The notes under the pieces: generated by a model | What the model was told of the DNA's origin: nothing | Databases searched by the model: none | Seen by the model: the letters and a program-made list of their open reading frames with translations, nothing else | Shown: piece after piece, positions 34,507 to 42,209 of the stretch | Position numbering within the stretch: position 1 is the first letter of the stretch | How the letters are laid out: each line of letters starts with the position of its first letter | NCBI RefSeq assembly: GCF_019130065.1 | Contig: NZ_JAHSPG010000002.1 | Coordinates: 434,001-498,000, forward strand | Direction of reading: 5' to 3' | DNA from: Pinibacter aurantiacus | Lineage (GTDB): Bacteria; Bacteroidota; Bacteroidia; Chitinophagales; Chitinophagaceae | DNA length: 64,000 nt | Position numbers and translations under genes: made by a program

Positions 34507-35826
34507 TTGGATTTTCATTCGGGTTATAACTCAATAGAAACAATCTTGTCGCCGCTTTTGCTGCAATCAACCGTGAATGTGCAGGGCATTACATTTCTCG
34601 TTGCCGTCATTATTTTTCTGCTTGTCATCTCCTACTTTCTTGCAGGTTCGTTAGTTGCATTTTTCTCTCTGACAGATAAAGATATCAACGTGCTGAAAAC
34701 CAAGCAGGGAGAGGGTTGGAAAAGAATTGTGACGCTGCTTCGTGAACCTAAGATCCTTCATTCTTCATTGCGCATTGCAAATCTTACTGTAAACATTTCG
34801 ATCATTATCCTTTCAAACTTTTTGATTCATCAACTTTTGGGCAACAGCCTGTGGATAGTTGATTTTCTTTTAAAAGTTCTGATCGTTACTTTCTTTCTTG
34901 TTTTGTTTGGTGAGATATTGCCGAAAGTATATGCAAGTCAAAACAATTTGCGCTTCGCTCGGGACGCCTCTTTTTTAGTGGAGATTGTTTATCTGCTATT
35001 TAAGAGAACCGGCATGGCAATGGCTGGATTTGCGGATGGCATAGAAAATTCAATAGGTAGAAAAAGCCGCTCTTACGATTTGGATGAACTGGAAAATGAC
35101 AACAGTTCAACAGAAGAAGAAAAAAACATTCTAAAAGGGATTGCCAAGTTCGGAAACATAACCGTAAAACAAATTATGCGGACGCGGCTTGATGTAACCG
35201 GCGTTGATTACAGCCTTTCGTTTAAAGAACTTATAAAACGGGTTGAAGAGCAACACTACTCACGCTTGCCGGTGTATAAAGGAAGCCTTGACGACGTTGT
35301 GGGAATGATACAAACAAAGGATCTTATTCCGCATCTTGATGAAGGCGATGCATACGACTGGCACCCATTGATGCGCCAACCTTATTTTGTACATCAGCAT
35401 AAATTAATTGAAGACCTTTTAAAAGAATTTCAGTCAAAGCACGTACACTTTGCAGTTGTCGTTGATGAGTTTGGCGGAACAAGCGGCATTGTGACGCTTG
35501 AAGATATCATGGAAGAAGTGATCGGCGATATTAAAGATGAGTTTGATGACGAAGAATCCGGCAATGGCAAGATTGATGAATTCAATTATGTCTTTGAAGG
35601 AAAAACGATGATCAACGATGTTTGTAAAGCCATGCATCTTCCCGCTCAAACATTTGATTCTGTTCGGGGCGACAGCGATTCTCTCGGAGGGTTGATACTT
35701 GAACTCGCCGGATATATTCCTCCACAAAATGAAGTGATCAAGGCAGGCGACTTTCACTTCACCATTTTGGAAGCTGATAAAAACCGTATTCTTAAAGTAA
35801 AGGTTACCATAGTACAGCAACCTTAA
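34507..35826 (+). CDS. gldE: Gliding motility membrane protein GldE, CBS/CorC family
   Basis: 439 residues. DUF21 (CNNM) N-terminal domain with three to four membrane helices (ITFLVAVIIFLLVISYFLAG at 28-47, then two more), two CBS domains (about 215-345: TRLDVTGVDYSLSF, YSRLPVYKGSLDDVVGMIQTKD, FAVVVDEFGGTSGIVTLEDIMEEVIGDI) and a CorC/HlyC C-terminal domain. GldE overproduction rescues some gldD defects in Flavobacterium johnsoniae and it belongs to the gliding set. The start must be the TTG at 34507, or a near non-ATG codon, because a TAA lies at 34477 and the first in-frame ATG would lose a membrane helix. gldD follows after 36 bases. Confidence 0.92.
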   Translation: MDFHSGYNSIETILSPLLLQSTVNVQGITFLVAVIIFLLVISYFLAGSLVAFFSLTDKDINVLKTKQGEGWKRIVTLLREPKILHSSLRIANLTVNISIIILSNFLIHQLLGNSLWIVDFLLKVLIVTFFLVLFGEILPKVYASQNNLRFARDASFLVEIVYLLFKRTGMAMAGFADGIENSIGRKSRSYDLDELENDNSSTEEEKNILKGIAKFGNITVKQIMRTRLDVTGVDYSLSFKELIKRVEEQHYSRLPVYKGSLDDVVGMIQTKDLIPHLDEGDAYDWHPLMRQPYFVHQHKLIEDLLKEFQSKHVHFAVVVDEFGGTSGIVTLEDIMEEVIGDIKDEFDDEESGNGKIDEFNYVFEGKTMINDVCKAMHLPAQTFDSVRGDSDSLGGLILELAGYIPPQNEVIKAGDFHFTILEADKNRILKVKVTIVQQP

Positions 35827-35862
35827 GATGTTTGTATAACTTCGCCGTTCTCAATTTTATTC

Positions 35863-36525
35863 ATGATTACGATTAAACTTAAGCATACAGTATTTTTCGC
35901 TTGCATAGCAGCATTTGCTTTATTGATACTTTCCTGCAATAGCGTTTATACGCCAAAAAAGAAGGGATATTTTAAGATAGATCTTCCGCAGCATAGTTAT
36001 CAAAAGTTTGATCGTCCGGGCTATCCTTACACTTTTGAATATCCAGCGTACGCCAACGTTGTACAGGATAGCACTTATTTTGAAGAGCAGCCTGAAAATC
36101 CTTACTGGATAAATGTGGATGTGCCCCGGTTCAATGCAAAAGTGTATATCAGCTACAATGAAATAGGTGGTAAAGCCCGGTACAAAGTAAGAACCAAAGA
36201 TGGCAAATACGTTGACTCTGTTGGCGTAAACAAGTTTGTTGACCTTATGGAAGGTTCGTACAAGCTCACATTTAAACACAGCCTGAAGGCCACTTCCATT
36301 GACGATAGCGTGTTTGTAACGCCCAATGGCGTAAATGGCATCTGGTTCAAAATTGGCGGCAATGCTGCAACAGCCAGCCAGTTCCTCGTTTCAGACTCAG
36401 TAAAACATTTCCTCCGTGGCGCCCTTTATTTTGACGCGCCGCCAAATGAAGACTCCCTCTCTGTAGTAAATCAATTTTTACAAGAAGATGTAAGGCATTT
36501 GATTAACACGCTTAAATGGCGATAG
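35863..36525 (+). CDS. gldD: Gliding motility lipoprotein GldD
   Basis: 220 residues. Signal with lipobox at Cys25 (LLILSC). Mature protein has the GldD pattern: YFKIDLPQHSYQKFDRPGYPYTFEYP, NPYWINVDVPRFNAKVYISYNEIG, KFVDLMEGSYKLTFKHSLKAT, and C-terminal HFLRGALYFDAPPNEDSL...LINTLKW. Periplasm-facing lipoprotein required for gliding and type IX secretion of adhesins in F. johnsoniae. Confidence 0.94.
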   Translation: MITIKLKHTVFFACIAAFALLILSCNSVYTPKKKGYFKIDLPQHSYQKFDRPGYPYTFEYPAYANVVQDSTYFEEQPENPYWINVDVPRFNAKVYISYNEIGGKARYKVRTKDGKYVDSVGVNKFVDLMEGSYKLTFKHSLKATSIDDSVFVTPNGVNGIWFKIGGNAATASQFLVSDSVKHFLRGALYFDAPPNEDSLSVVNQFLQEDVRHLINTLKWR

Positions 36526-36530
36526 ACATT

Positions 36531-36674
36531 TAATTTGAAGATTTGAAAATTTGAAGATTTGAAAATTGGGTCGCGTGGACTTGGTCCATAGTTGACCTTG
36601 AATGGGTTATAAATCATATACAAAGATCGGACTCGTCAATTTTCAAATTTTCAAATCAGCACATTTTCAAATTG
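36531..36674. repeat. Inverted repeat of TTTGAAAATTTGAAGA units
   Basis: Left arm 36531-36567 begins six bases after the gldD stop codon; right arm 36637-36674 runs into the DUF3109 promoter region. Interior has stems GGAC/GTCC and GGTC/GACC. The right arm is nearly identical to the arm at 50-84. Confidence 0.75.
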
Positions 36675-36681
36675 TGCTTTG

Positions 36682-36689
36682 TACCTTTG
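36682..36689 (+). promoter_or_regulatory. -7 element (TACCTTTG) of the DUF3109 operon
   Basis: TAnnTTTG box 14 bases before the GTG start at 36704, directly after the repeat arm. No -33 TTTG is seen: the repeat occupies that place. Confidence 0.45.
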
Positions 36690-36703
36690 CGGAAAATTGA
36701 ACC

Positions 36704-37288
36704 GTGATAGCAATTGACAATGTAATGTTGAGTGACCAGGTGGTGGAAGAGCAATTTGTATGTGATCTTACAAAGTGCAAAGGTGGTTGCTGTGAAGATG
36801 GTGACGCAGGCGCTCCGCTTACAAAGGAGGAGAAGAAAATTGTTGACGAAGTATTTGAAATTGTGAAACCCTATCTCACGGAGGAAGGGCTTGAAGCAAT
36901 CAGAAAAATAGGCAAATACGAATATATCGACGAATTTGGCTGGGTTACGCCAACAATCGGCGGTAAAATGTGTGCCTATGGATTCAGAGACAAAGAAGGC
37001 GTGATCAAATGCGCTTTTGAGCAAGCTTATTATGATGGCAAAATCGCGTGGAAGAAACCTATCAGCTGCCATCTATACCCCATAAAAGTTACTAAAACAA
37101 AGACTGCAGAATTATTGAATTACGAACCAAGAGAAGGCATGTGCAGTCCCGCCTGTGTGTTGGGGCAAAAACTAAAAGTGCCGGTTTATGCATTTTTGAA
37201 AGAAGCGCTCATCAGAAAATATGGCGAAGATTTTTATGCAGCATTGGACCAGATCGCTCGTGAGTATTACCTCGATAAAAGCAAATAG
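36704..37288 (+). CDS. DUF3109 family cysteine-rich protein
   Basis: 194 residues, full length for DUF3109. The start is a GTG, chosen because the family N-terminus MIxIDxxxLSxxVxEExFVCDL matches from there (an ATG seven codons in would lose it). Cys motifs: FVCDLTKCKGGCCEDGDAG (about 19-37), MCAYGF, IKCAFEQAYYDGKI, SCHLYPIK, CSPACVLGQKLKVP. Resembles the YkgJ/Zn-Fe cluster group and probably binds an Fe-S or zinc ion. Function unknown. Six bases separate it from pdxH, so they are co-transcribed. Confidence 0.85.
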   Translation: MIAIDNVMLSDQVVEEQFVCDLTKCKGGCCEDGDAGAPLTKEEKKIVDEVFEIVKPYLTEEGLEAIRKIGKYEYIDEFGWVTPTIGGKMCAYGFRDKEGVIKCAFEQAYYDGKIAWKKPISCHLYPIKVTKTKTAELLNYEPREGMCSPACVLGQKLKVPVYAFLKEALIRKYGEDFYAALDQIAREYYLDKSK

Positions 37289-37294
37289 ACGAAT

Positions 37295-37939
37295 ATGCAA
37301 CCATCAATTGCGGACATCAGAAAAGACTATCAATTGCAATCATTGTCAGAGAAAGATGTAATGGGTAACCCCTTCGATCAGTTTGAAAAGTGGTGGAACG
37401 AAGCAATAAAGAGCAATCTGGATGAAGTAAATGCAATGACATTGGCAACCTCCTCAGCGGATGGTACGCCCGCAGCCAGAACTGTTTTGCTAAAGGGATA
37501 TGATCATAAAGGGTTCGTATTTTTTACGAACTACGAGAGCCATAAAGGGCAACAGTTGCAGGAGAATCCAAAAGCCACACTCGTGTTTTTCTGGAAAGAA
37601 CTTCAGAGACAGGTAATCATTTCAGGCACAGTTGAAAAAGTAAGTGCCGAGGAAAGCGATGAATATTTCAACAGTCGCCCAAGAGGCAGCCGCATTGGTG
37701 CATGGACATCGCCTCAAAGCTCCATTATTGAAAATCGGGAATGGCTTGAGGCCCGCGAAATGCAAATGGAAAAAAAGTTTGAGGGCCATGAGATCACCCG
37801 TCCGCCACATTGGGGTGGTTTCCGTGTAATGCCTATTAGCGTTGAGTTCTGGCAGGGAAGATCAAGCCGCTTGCACGACCGCATTCAATACCAGATTGAT
37901 GGCGGGAACTTTTGGATGATAAAAAGGTTAGCGCCGTAA
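37295..37939 (+). CDS. pdxH: Pyridoxamine 5'-phosphate oxidase
   Basis: 214 residues; FMN enzyme that oxidises pyridoxine or pyridoxamine phosphate to pyridoxal phosphate. Family blocks: FEKWWNEAIKSNLDEVNAMTLAT, RTVLLKGYDHKGFVFFTNYESHKGQQ, ATLVFFWKELQRQVIISGTVEKV, SRPRGSRIGAWTSPQS and PPHWGGFRVMPISVEFWQGRSSRLHDR. The C-terminal RLAP is the usual end. Confidence 0.96.
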   Translation: MQPSIADIRKDYQLQSLSEKDVMGNPFDQFEKWWNEAIKSNLDEVNAMTLATSSADGTPAARTVLLKGYDHKGFVFFTNYESHKGQQLQENPKATLVFFWKELQRQVIISGTVEKVSAEESDEYFNSRPRGSRIGAWTSPQSSIIENREWLEAREMQMEKKFEGHEITRPPHWGGFRVMPISVEFWQGRSSRLHDRIQYQIDGGNFWMIKRLAP

Positions 37940-37948
37940 TTAGTTGAG

Positions 37949-38089
37949 AGTGGAGAATGGAGAGTTGAGAGTTGTAATTGGCGAATCAATCAAAATAAAT
38001 AGAAAGAGGCCGCAAGTCAAACTTGCGGCCTCTTTCTATTTATGCAAAATGTTTTCTAACTCTCAATTCTCAACTCTCCATTCTCCACT
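37949..38089. repeat. Inverted repeat of GGAGAATGGAGAGTTGAGA units around a terminator
   Basis: Core arms 37949-37970 and 38068-38089 are exact reverse complements over 22 bases; flanks extend the match imperfectly. Between them sits the 23-bp terminator at 37995-38043. The element fills the gap between convergent pdxH and fur. The same unit makes the element at 58204-58276, 20 kb away. Confidence 0.85.
37995..38043. terminator. Very strong bidirectional terminator
   Basis: 23-bp perfect stem: ATAAATAGAAAGAGGCCGCA and AGT (37995-38017) against the exact complement at 38021-38043, loop only CAA. A-rich on one side and T-rich on the other, so it terminates both pdxH and fur. Confidence 0.92.
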
Positions 38090-38091
38090 AA

Positions 38092-38508
38092 CTAAGCGCA
38101 ATCCTTGCACACCCCCGTCACGATCATTTGAATTTGCTCTACTTTGTAGCCTGCGGGTAGATTAACAACCGGCACAGACACTTCGTCTATACACAGTGTT
38201 TTGCCACATACGCTACACATGAAATGCACGTGGTGATCATGGTGATGGCCTTCTGAGCAATTGTCCTTGCACAAAGCGTATTTTACAGAGTTGTCGGAAG
38301 TAGGAATGCTATGGATAATTCCTTTTTCGAGGAATGTTTGCAGTGTACGGTATACCGTTACGCGGTCAAATTTTTCGCCGGTTTTTCTTTCAATATCAGC
38401 ATGGGCAAGCGCGTCATCCTGAGCAAGAAAAAGCTCAAGAATTTTAGTTCTTCCGCCTGTAACACTCAGCTGGTTATGCTTTAATATTTTTTGGATCTGC
38501 TCTTGCAT
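38092..38508 (-). CDS. Fur-family metal-dependent repressor
   Basis: 138 residues. Winged helix (residues 1-80, TGGRTKILELFLAQDDALAHADIE, FDRVTVYRTLQTFLEKGIIH) and a metal-binding dimerisation domain with a His-rich sensor loop EGHHHDHHVHFMC and two CxxC pairs (CSVCGKTLC, CKDC) for structural zinc. Which metal it senses (Zn, Fe, or peroxide) cannot be told; the strong His loop and the MerC/SCO1 neighbours lean to Zn or Cu homeostasis. It lies 21 bases behind sco1 in the same direction and has its own -7 box. A 29-bp palindrome at 39256-39284 upstream of the divergent pair is a likely operator. Confidence 0.9.
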   Translation of the reverse strand: MQEQIQKILKHNQLSVTGGRTKILELFLAQDDALAHADIERKTGEKFDRVTVYRTLQTFLEKGIIHSIPTSDNSVKYALCKDNCSEGHHHDHHVHFMCSVCGKTLCIDEVSVPVVNLPAGYKVEQIQMIVTGVCKDCA

Positions 38509-38513
38509 GCCTG

Positions 38514-38521
38514 CAAATTTA
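38514..38521 (-). promoter_or_regulatory. -7 element of the Fur-family gene
   Basis: Minus strand reads TAAATTTG, five bases before the ATG. No -33 box at the normal distance. Confidence 0.4.
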
Positions 38522-38529
38522 CGGATTTT

Positions 38530-39186
38530 TTAGCCGGGGTTATTGTTAAACAAGCCATTTGCAAATCGGCCGCCATCGCTCTCCTTCAATAGATTTTTTA
38601 CATCTTTTTCCATCTCTTCCAATTCGTTTTTCTTCAAACCATCATAGATCTTTCTAACCCGCCCAGATCTATCAACGAGCGCAAAAAACTGGGTATGAAT
38701 AAATTGGTCCTCAATATTTTGATTGTTGTTTTTGGGATCATCCAGTAAGTAACTTACGCGTGCTGTGTAATACAAACTATCTTTTGGACCAGTGAGAAAA
38801 AGCCATTTTGAAGGATTGGCCCCCAATGAATCTGCATAAACTTTCATCCTGCCCACGCTATCAGTTTGCGGGTCAACAGTATGGGAAAGTATAAGAAAAT
38901 CGTTCTCGTCTTTCAAAGCATTATAAACGTCCTTCATGTTGGTGTTCATTTTAGGACAAATTCCTTTGCAGGTCGTAAAGAAATATTCGGCCACATAAAC
39001 TTTGCCCATCACATTTTGCTGCGTAATCAGCTTTCCATCCTGGTCTTTAAAAGAAAAAGGCTGTACATAACTTAGAACCGGTAGCTTGACTTCACCAAAA
39101 CCTGGTATGAATCGGGTAAGGGCGAAAACAAAGCCGACGAATAATAAGATGAAAAAAAGCGAATAGATCAGGATCTTTTTCTTCAT
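38530..39186 (-). CDS. SCO1/SenC-family thioredoxin-like copper chaperone
   Basis: 218 residues from ATG 39186 (MKKKILIYSLFFILLFVGF), a membrane anchor; an earlier ATG adds seven residues. Thioredoxin fold with copper ligands CxxxC in TCKGICPKM (about residues 74-78) and a His in DQFIHTQFFALVDR (about 164). SCO1 proteins deliver copper to the Cu-A site of cytochrome c oxidase or act as thiol reductants, on the periplasmic side. Paired with a Fur-family gene and a divergent MerC gene, which suggests metal-controlled expression. Confidence 0.9.
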   Translation of the reverse strand: MKKKILIYSLFFILLFVGFVFALTRFIPGFGEVKLPVLSYVQPFSFKDQDGKLITQQNVMGKVYVAEYFFTTCKGICPKMNTNMKDVYNALKDENDFLILSHTVDPQTDSVGRMKVYADSLGANPSKWLFLTGPKDSLYYTARVSYLLDDPKNNNQNIEDQFIHTQFFALVDRSGRVRKIYDGLKKNELEEMEKDVKNLLKESDGGRFANGLFNNNPG

Positions 39187-39204
39187 AAGTACCTTTTGAG
39201 AATG

Positions 39205-39212
39205 CAAAATTA
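39205..39212 (-). promoter_or_regulatory. -7 element of sco1
   Basis: Minus strand TAATTTTG, 18 bases before the ATG at 39186. The palindrome at 39256-39284 lies about 45 bases further upstream. Confidence 0.4.
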
Positions 39213-39255
39213 AGCTATGTGGCAGTGTTATTTGTTAAAAAGTGAAATAGTTGAC

Positions 39256-39284
39256 AAAAACTTGCAACTCAGTTGCAAGTTTTT
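39256..39284. promoter_or_regulatory. 29-bp perfect palindrome, probable Fur-family operator
   Basis: Centre base C at 39270; left arm 39256-39269 and right arm 39271-39284 are exact complements (core CTTGCAACTcAGTTGCAAG). Fur-family dimers bind 7-1-7 type inverted repeats, and this has one-base centre spacing. It lies between the divergent sco1-fur and merC genes and just before the merC -7 box, a repressor position. Confidence 0.75.
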
Positions 39285-39286
39285 TA

Positions 39287-39294
39287 TATCTTTG
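39287..39294 (+). promoter_or_regulatory. -7 element (TATCTTTG) of merC
   Basis: Starts three bases after the palindrome and 11 bases before the ATG at 39306. A TTG at 39262-39264 inside the palindrome could be the -33 box (spacer 22). Binding of the operator would block this promoter. Confidence 0.65.
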
Positions 39295-39305
39295 CTGCCT
39301 CCTTA

Positions 39306-39698
39306 ATGAATTTGAAACCAAATTGGGATGCACTGGGAATATTTACTTCCGTAGCCTGCGCAATTCACTGCGCAATTTTGCCCTTGTTGGTAGCAAGTTT
39401 GCCCATTTTCGGCATTAATATCGTTGAGAACGTGAAGTTTGAGTTCTTCATGATCTTTCTTGCATTGGCTGTGGGTATTTATGCCCTGTATCACGGCTAT
39501 AAGAAACACCACCACAGTTTGTTACCTATCGGCCTGTTTGTAACAGGCATTTGCTTTCTTTTTGCCAAGCAGATTTTTAGCGCATGGCACCTCCTGCTTC
39601 TTTTTCCAGCTGTTATTTTAATTGTTACCGCACATTGGCTGAATTACAGAAGTTGCCAAAAAGCCAACCATTGTCACGCGACTGATTGTAATCATTAA
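39306..39698 (+). CDS. MerC-domain membrane protein
   Basis: 130 residues from ATG 39306; the frame opens 33 bases earlier at a TTG inside the palindrome, which is not a plausible start. Four membrane helices; the first carries the MerC motif ACAIHCAILPLLVASLP with the Cys pair (C20/C24 region). MerC proteins move Hg(II) or other thiophilic metals; Bacteroidota have many without a mer operon. C-terminus HCHATDCNH is rich in Cys and His and may bind metal. Regulated, as inferred, by the Fur-type protein 0.8 kb away. Confidence 0.85.
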   Translation: MNLKPNWDALGIFTSVACAIHCAILPLLVASLPIFGINIVENVKFEFFMIFLALAVGIYALYHGYKKHHHSLLPIGLFVTGICFLFAKQIFSAWHLLLLFPAVILIVTAHWLNYRSCQKANHCHATDCNH

Positions 39699-39749
39699 GT
39701 AAAAGTTTATATTTTTCCGTTATAGAAATGTTTGACCCAAAGCTTTTCG

Positions 39750-39757
39750 TATTTTTG
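39750..39757 (+). promoter_or_regulatory. -7 element (TATTTTTG) of the Nfu gene
   Basis: TAnnTTTG box 20 bases before the ATG. TTTG at 39731-39734 gives a spacer of only 15 bases, shorter than the usual 17-23. Confidence 0.45.
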
Positions 39758-39777
39758 CCAACTAAACACTGTGAGTT

Positions 39778-40374
39778 ATGATAAAAACAGGAAATCCCGT
39801 TATTAGCATTTATACAGAAATGACACCGAATCCGGAAACTATGAAGTTTGTGGCCAACAAACTTTTGTACCCTGGTAAAAGTGTAGATTTCCCTGATGTG
39901 GAAAGCGCAAAACCTTCCCCTCTCGCAACAGAACTTTTCGGCTTCCCTTTTATTAAAGCCGTTTTTATAGCAAGCAACTTTGTTACTCTAACAAAAACTT
40001 CTGAAACTGATTGGGATGATGTTATTCCTTCAATCCGTCAGTTTTTGAAAGAATACCTTGAAGAAAACAAGCCGGTTGTTAACGAAGAGGAATTGGTTAC
40101 CGTGAAACCAGAGTCAAGCAATGTTGTTTCTGCTGATGATGACGATGTTGTAAAACGCATCAAAGAATTATTGGAGAACTACGTAAAACCAGCTGTGGAA
40201 ATGGACGGTGGCGCGATTCAGTTCAGAAGCTATAACGAAGGTGTTGTAAACCTTATGTTGCAGGGAAGCTGCAGCGGTTGCCCTTCCAGCATGATCACTT
40301 TGAAAGCAGGTATCGAAGGAATGATGAAGAGAATGATTCCGGAAGTGAAAGAAGTAGTTGCTGAGGCAGAATAA
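39778..40374 (+). CDS. Nfu-type Fe-S scaffold protein
   Basis: 198 residues. Nfu N-terminal domain (1-90: YTEMTPNPETMKFVANKLL, SPLATELFGFPFIKAVFI), an acidic linker, and a NifU C-terminal domain with the CxxC motif SCSGCPSS (about 166-169) that carries a [4Fe-4S] cluster between two subunits. It passes clusters to client enzymes. A strong terminator follows. Confidence 0.94.
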   Translation: MIKTGNPVISIYTEMTPNPETMKFVANKLLYPGKSVDFPDVESAKPSPLATELFGFPFIKAVFIASNFVTLTKTSETDWDDVIPSIRQFLKEYLEENKPVVNEEELVTVKPESSNVVSADDDDVVKRIKELLENYVKPAVEMDGGAIQFRSYNEGVVNLMLQGSCSGCPSSMITLKAGIEGMMKRMIPEVKEVVAEAE

Positions 40375-40378
40375 TGAT

Positions 40379-40525
40379 CGTGAATGGTCAATGGTGAATC
40401 GTGAATATCGCTTCTGTGGTATAGTAAAATATTTAAAAGGCTTCGAGCAATTCGAAGCCTTTTTTTATTATTTAGAAAGAGTTGAAATCAGGTCGCTATT
40501 CACGATTCACCATTGACCATTTACG
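40379..40525. repeat. Inverted repeat of TGAATGGTCAATGGTGAATC around a terminator
   Basis: Arms 40379-40407 and 40497-40525 are 29 bases each with one mismatch. The right arm includes the stop codon and the last codon of the minus-strand YkgJ gene, so repeat and gene end overlap. The terminator at 40435-40463 is in the middle. Confidence 0.85.
40435..40469. terminator. Intrinsic terminator between the Nfu and YkgJ genes
   Basis: AAAAGGCTTCGA (40435-40446) pairs with TCGAAGCCTTTT (40452-40463), 12 bp perfect, then T-rich DNA. Serves both convergent genes. Confidence 0.9.
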
Positions 40526-41063
40526 CTTCACGTTCTTTTCTTTCACGGCTGGCCTTTGCGCCCGCAGCTGCACGTTCCGAAAGCTTTTCCACCATTTTAT
40601 AGGTCGCCGGGCAGTATTGAATATTCTGTTTATGAACATGTATGTAGTCCACCATTTTTTTCTTATTTAAATGCGGAAAGCCGGAGCAGTCTGCCGGGCG
40701 AACTTCATAAATGGAACACATGTTTGTTTTAAGGTCCAGAAACTGGCAGGGCTGGGTTTTATTCATCCAATCCTTGTCTTTCTTGTCATACTCCAACCAC
40801 TTATCGCGAAACTCTTCCTCTGTCATATTAAGGTGTGCGGAAATGCGCTTCAGGTCTTTGCTGGTAAAAGTAGGCGACATTTTTTTGCAGCAGTTTGCAC
40901 AAGACAGACAGTCTACTTCCTGCCAAACCTCAGTATTGATTTGATCAGCAATTTTATCCAAATGCCTTGGTGGGTTTTTTTCAACCTTTGTGAGAAAACG
41001 GCGCAGCTTACTTTTATTTTCCGCGACTTTTTTGTCAAAGTCCTTAAGATTAACTGGAAGCAT
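40521..41063 (-). CDS. YkgJ-family cysteine-cluster protein
   Basis: 180 residues from the ATG at 41063 (MLPVNLKDFDKKVAENKSK); an upstream ATG adds 35 residues with no family match. The CxxCxxCC-type cluster is VDCLSCANCCKKMSP, with later CQFLDLKTNMCSIYEVRPADCSGFPH and Cys in YCPATY. These proteins bind a zinc or Fe-S group; role unknown. Basic C-terminus (KASRERKEREA). Confidence 0.85.
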   Translation of the reverse strand: MLPVNLKDFDKKVAENKSKLRRFLTKVEKNPPRHLDKIADQINTEVWQEVDCLSCANCCKKMSPTFTSKDLKRISAHLNMTEEEFRDKWLEYDKKDKDWMNKTQPCQFLDLKTNMCSIYEVRPADCSGFPHLNKKKMVDYIHVHKQNIQYCPATYKMVEKLSERAAAGAKASRERKEREA

Positions 41064-41142
41064 CGGGAGTAGAATTTTATCAGTTCTGTAAAATAAGCAA
41101 TCGCCTTCGATATTAGACGCCCGCCACAAAATATTGTACAAA

Positions 41143-41176
41143 AAGAAGGGGTGACTTATGAAAGCCACCCCTTCTT
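41143..41176 (-). terminator. Terminator of the Kelch gene
   Basis: AAGAAGGGGTG (41143-41153) pairs with CACCCCTTCTT (41166-41176), 11 bp; read on the minus strand a T-run follows. It lies 23 bases past the Kelch stop codon. Confidence 0.85.
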
Positions 41177-41198
41177 GGTTTTATTAAGTTTACAGCGA

Positions 41199-42209
41199 TT
41201 AATCGTCTGTAGTATCGTCTGTATCGTTTGGTTTGAACTCTCTTACGTCATCCAGTTGGATCGTAGCATTCTTACCAGTTGCGATGAAACCTCTGTTTTT
41301 CAAAGTAAAGCCAACCGCTTGTTCACGAGCTGTTCCTTCAAAAGGAGTTTTCTCAAGCCACTGATCAGCAGCTGGATCGTATTCCCACGTTTTAGAGTTG
41401 TAACCGCCGGCGCTACCTGTAGCCAACTCTGCTTTTCCGTTAAGAACGAAAACAGATGAAAAAGCTCTGGTGATTGTTGTGTAAGTGTCGTCGTAGCTTT
41501 GATCGCTTACGTTTGTGATTTTTTTCTTTTCAGTCCACGTATCTGAAGATGGATCGTAAGCCCACATGTCGTTATTGTAAACGCCGTTGTTGCTACCGGT
41601 TACAACATAAGCAATGTTGTTGATTACAAATGAAACGGCACCCATACGTTTGTAACCAGGGATACCAGATTTCTGAGTCCAGCTATCATTTGCCGGATTG
41701 TATTCCCAAAGTTCCTGCAACGCGTTGCCGTTGTTACCAGAGCAAATGTAACCTTTGCCATTTATGCTGAAACCCAATGCAGCATAGCGACCTGTGCTAG
41801 GGAAATTGTTTAATTGAGTCCATTTGTTAGAAGCTGGATCAAATACGTAAAAATCGTTGTAGTAAGTTGTACCACCATCATAACCAAAACCTGCGTAAAC
41901 TTTGCCATTAATGCTGAAAGAGATACCCAGGTTTCTACCAACACCCGGCATGGATGCTCTTTGAAACCAAATACCTTTATCAATATCAAATACGTAAAAA
42001 TCGTTCAAACGGTTAATACCATCAAAACCGAGACCTACATAAGCACTATCATTAGTTACTGCGCAAACAGCTCCACTTCTTGGAACGCCGGAAAAGTCAC
42101 CTCTTCTTGTCCAGTTGCCAACTGTAGAGGTAGTTGTAGATTTTGTACAGGAGACAAACGTCGAAGCACACACAATTGCCAGACCGAAAAAAGAAAAACT
42201 TTTCAACAT
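41199..42209 (-). CDS. Kelch-repeat lipoprotein
   Basis: 336 residues from ATG 42209 (MLKSFSFFGLAIVCASTFVSC, Cys21 lipobox); an upstream ATG adds 16 residues. Six Kelch blades follow, each with a G-G/Y-W pattern: GLGFDGINRLNDFYVFDIDKG, GFGYDGGTTYYNDFYVFDPAS, CSGNNGNALQELWEYNPAND, VTGSNNGVYNNDMWAYDPSSD, ATGSAGGYNSKTWEYDPAAD. Beta-propeller, probably surface-exposed and protein- or glycan-binding. The acidic C-terminus is DDTTDD. Single gene. Confidence 0.88.
   Translation of the reverse strand: MLKSFSFFGLAIVCASTFVSCTKSTTTSTVGNWTRRGDFSGVPRSGAVCAVTNDSAYVGLGFDGINRLNDFYVFDIDKGIWFQRASMPGVGRNLGISFSINGKVYAGFGYDGGTTYYNDFYVFDPASNKWTQLNNFPSTGRYAALGFSINGKGYICSGNNGNALQELWEYNPANDSWTQKSGIPGYKRMGAVSFVINNIAYVVTGSNNGVYNNDMWAYDPSSDTWTEKKKITNVSDQSYDDTYTTITRAFSSVFVLNGKAELATGSAGGYNSKTWEYDPAADQWLEKTPFEGTAREQAVGFTLKNRGFIATGKNATIQLDDVREFKPNDTDDTTDD

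Noticed and set aside
39273-39305. merC start at the TTG at 39273
   Set aside because: It lies inside the palindrome and before the -7 box; the ATG at 39306 begins the MerC pattern.
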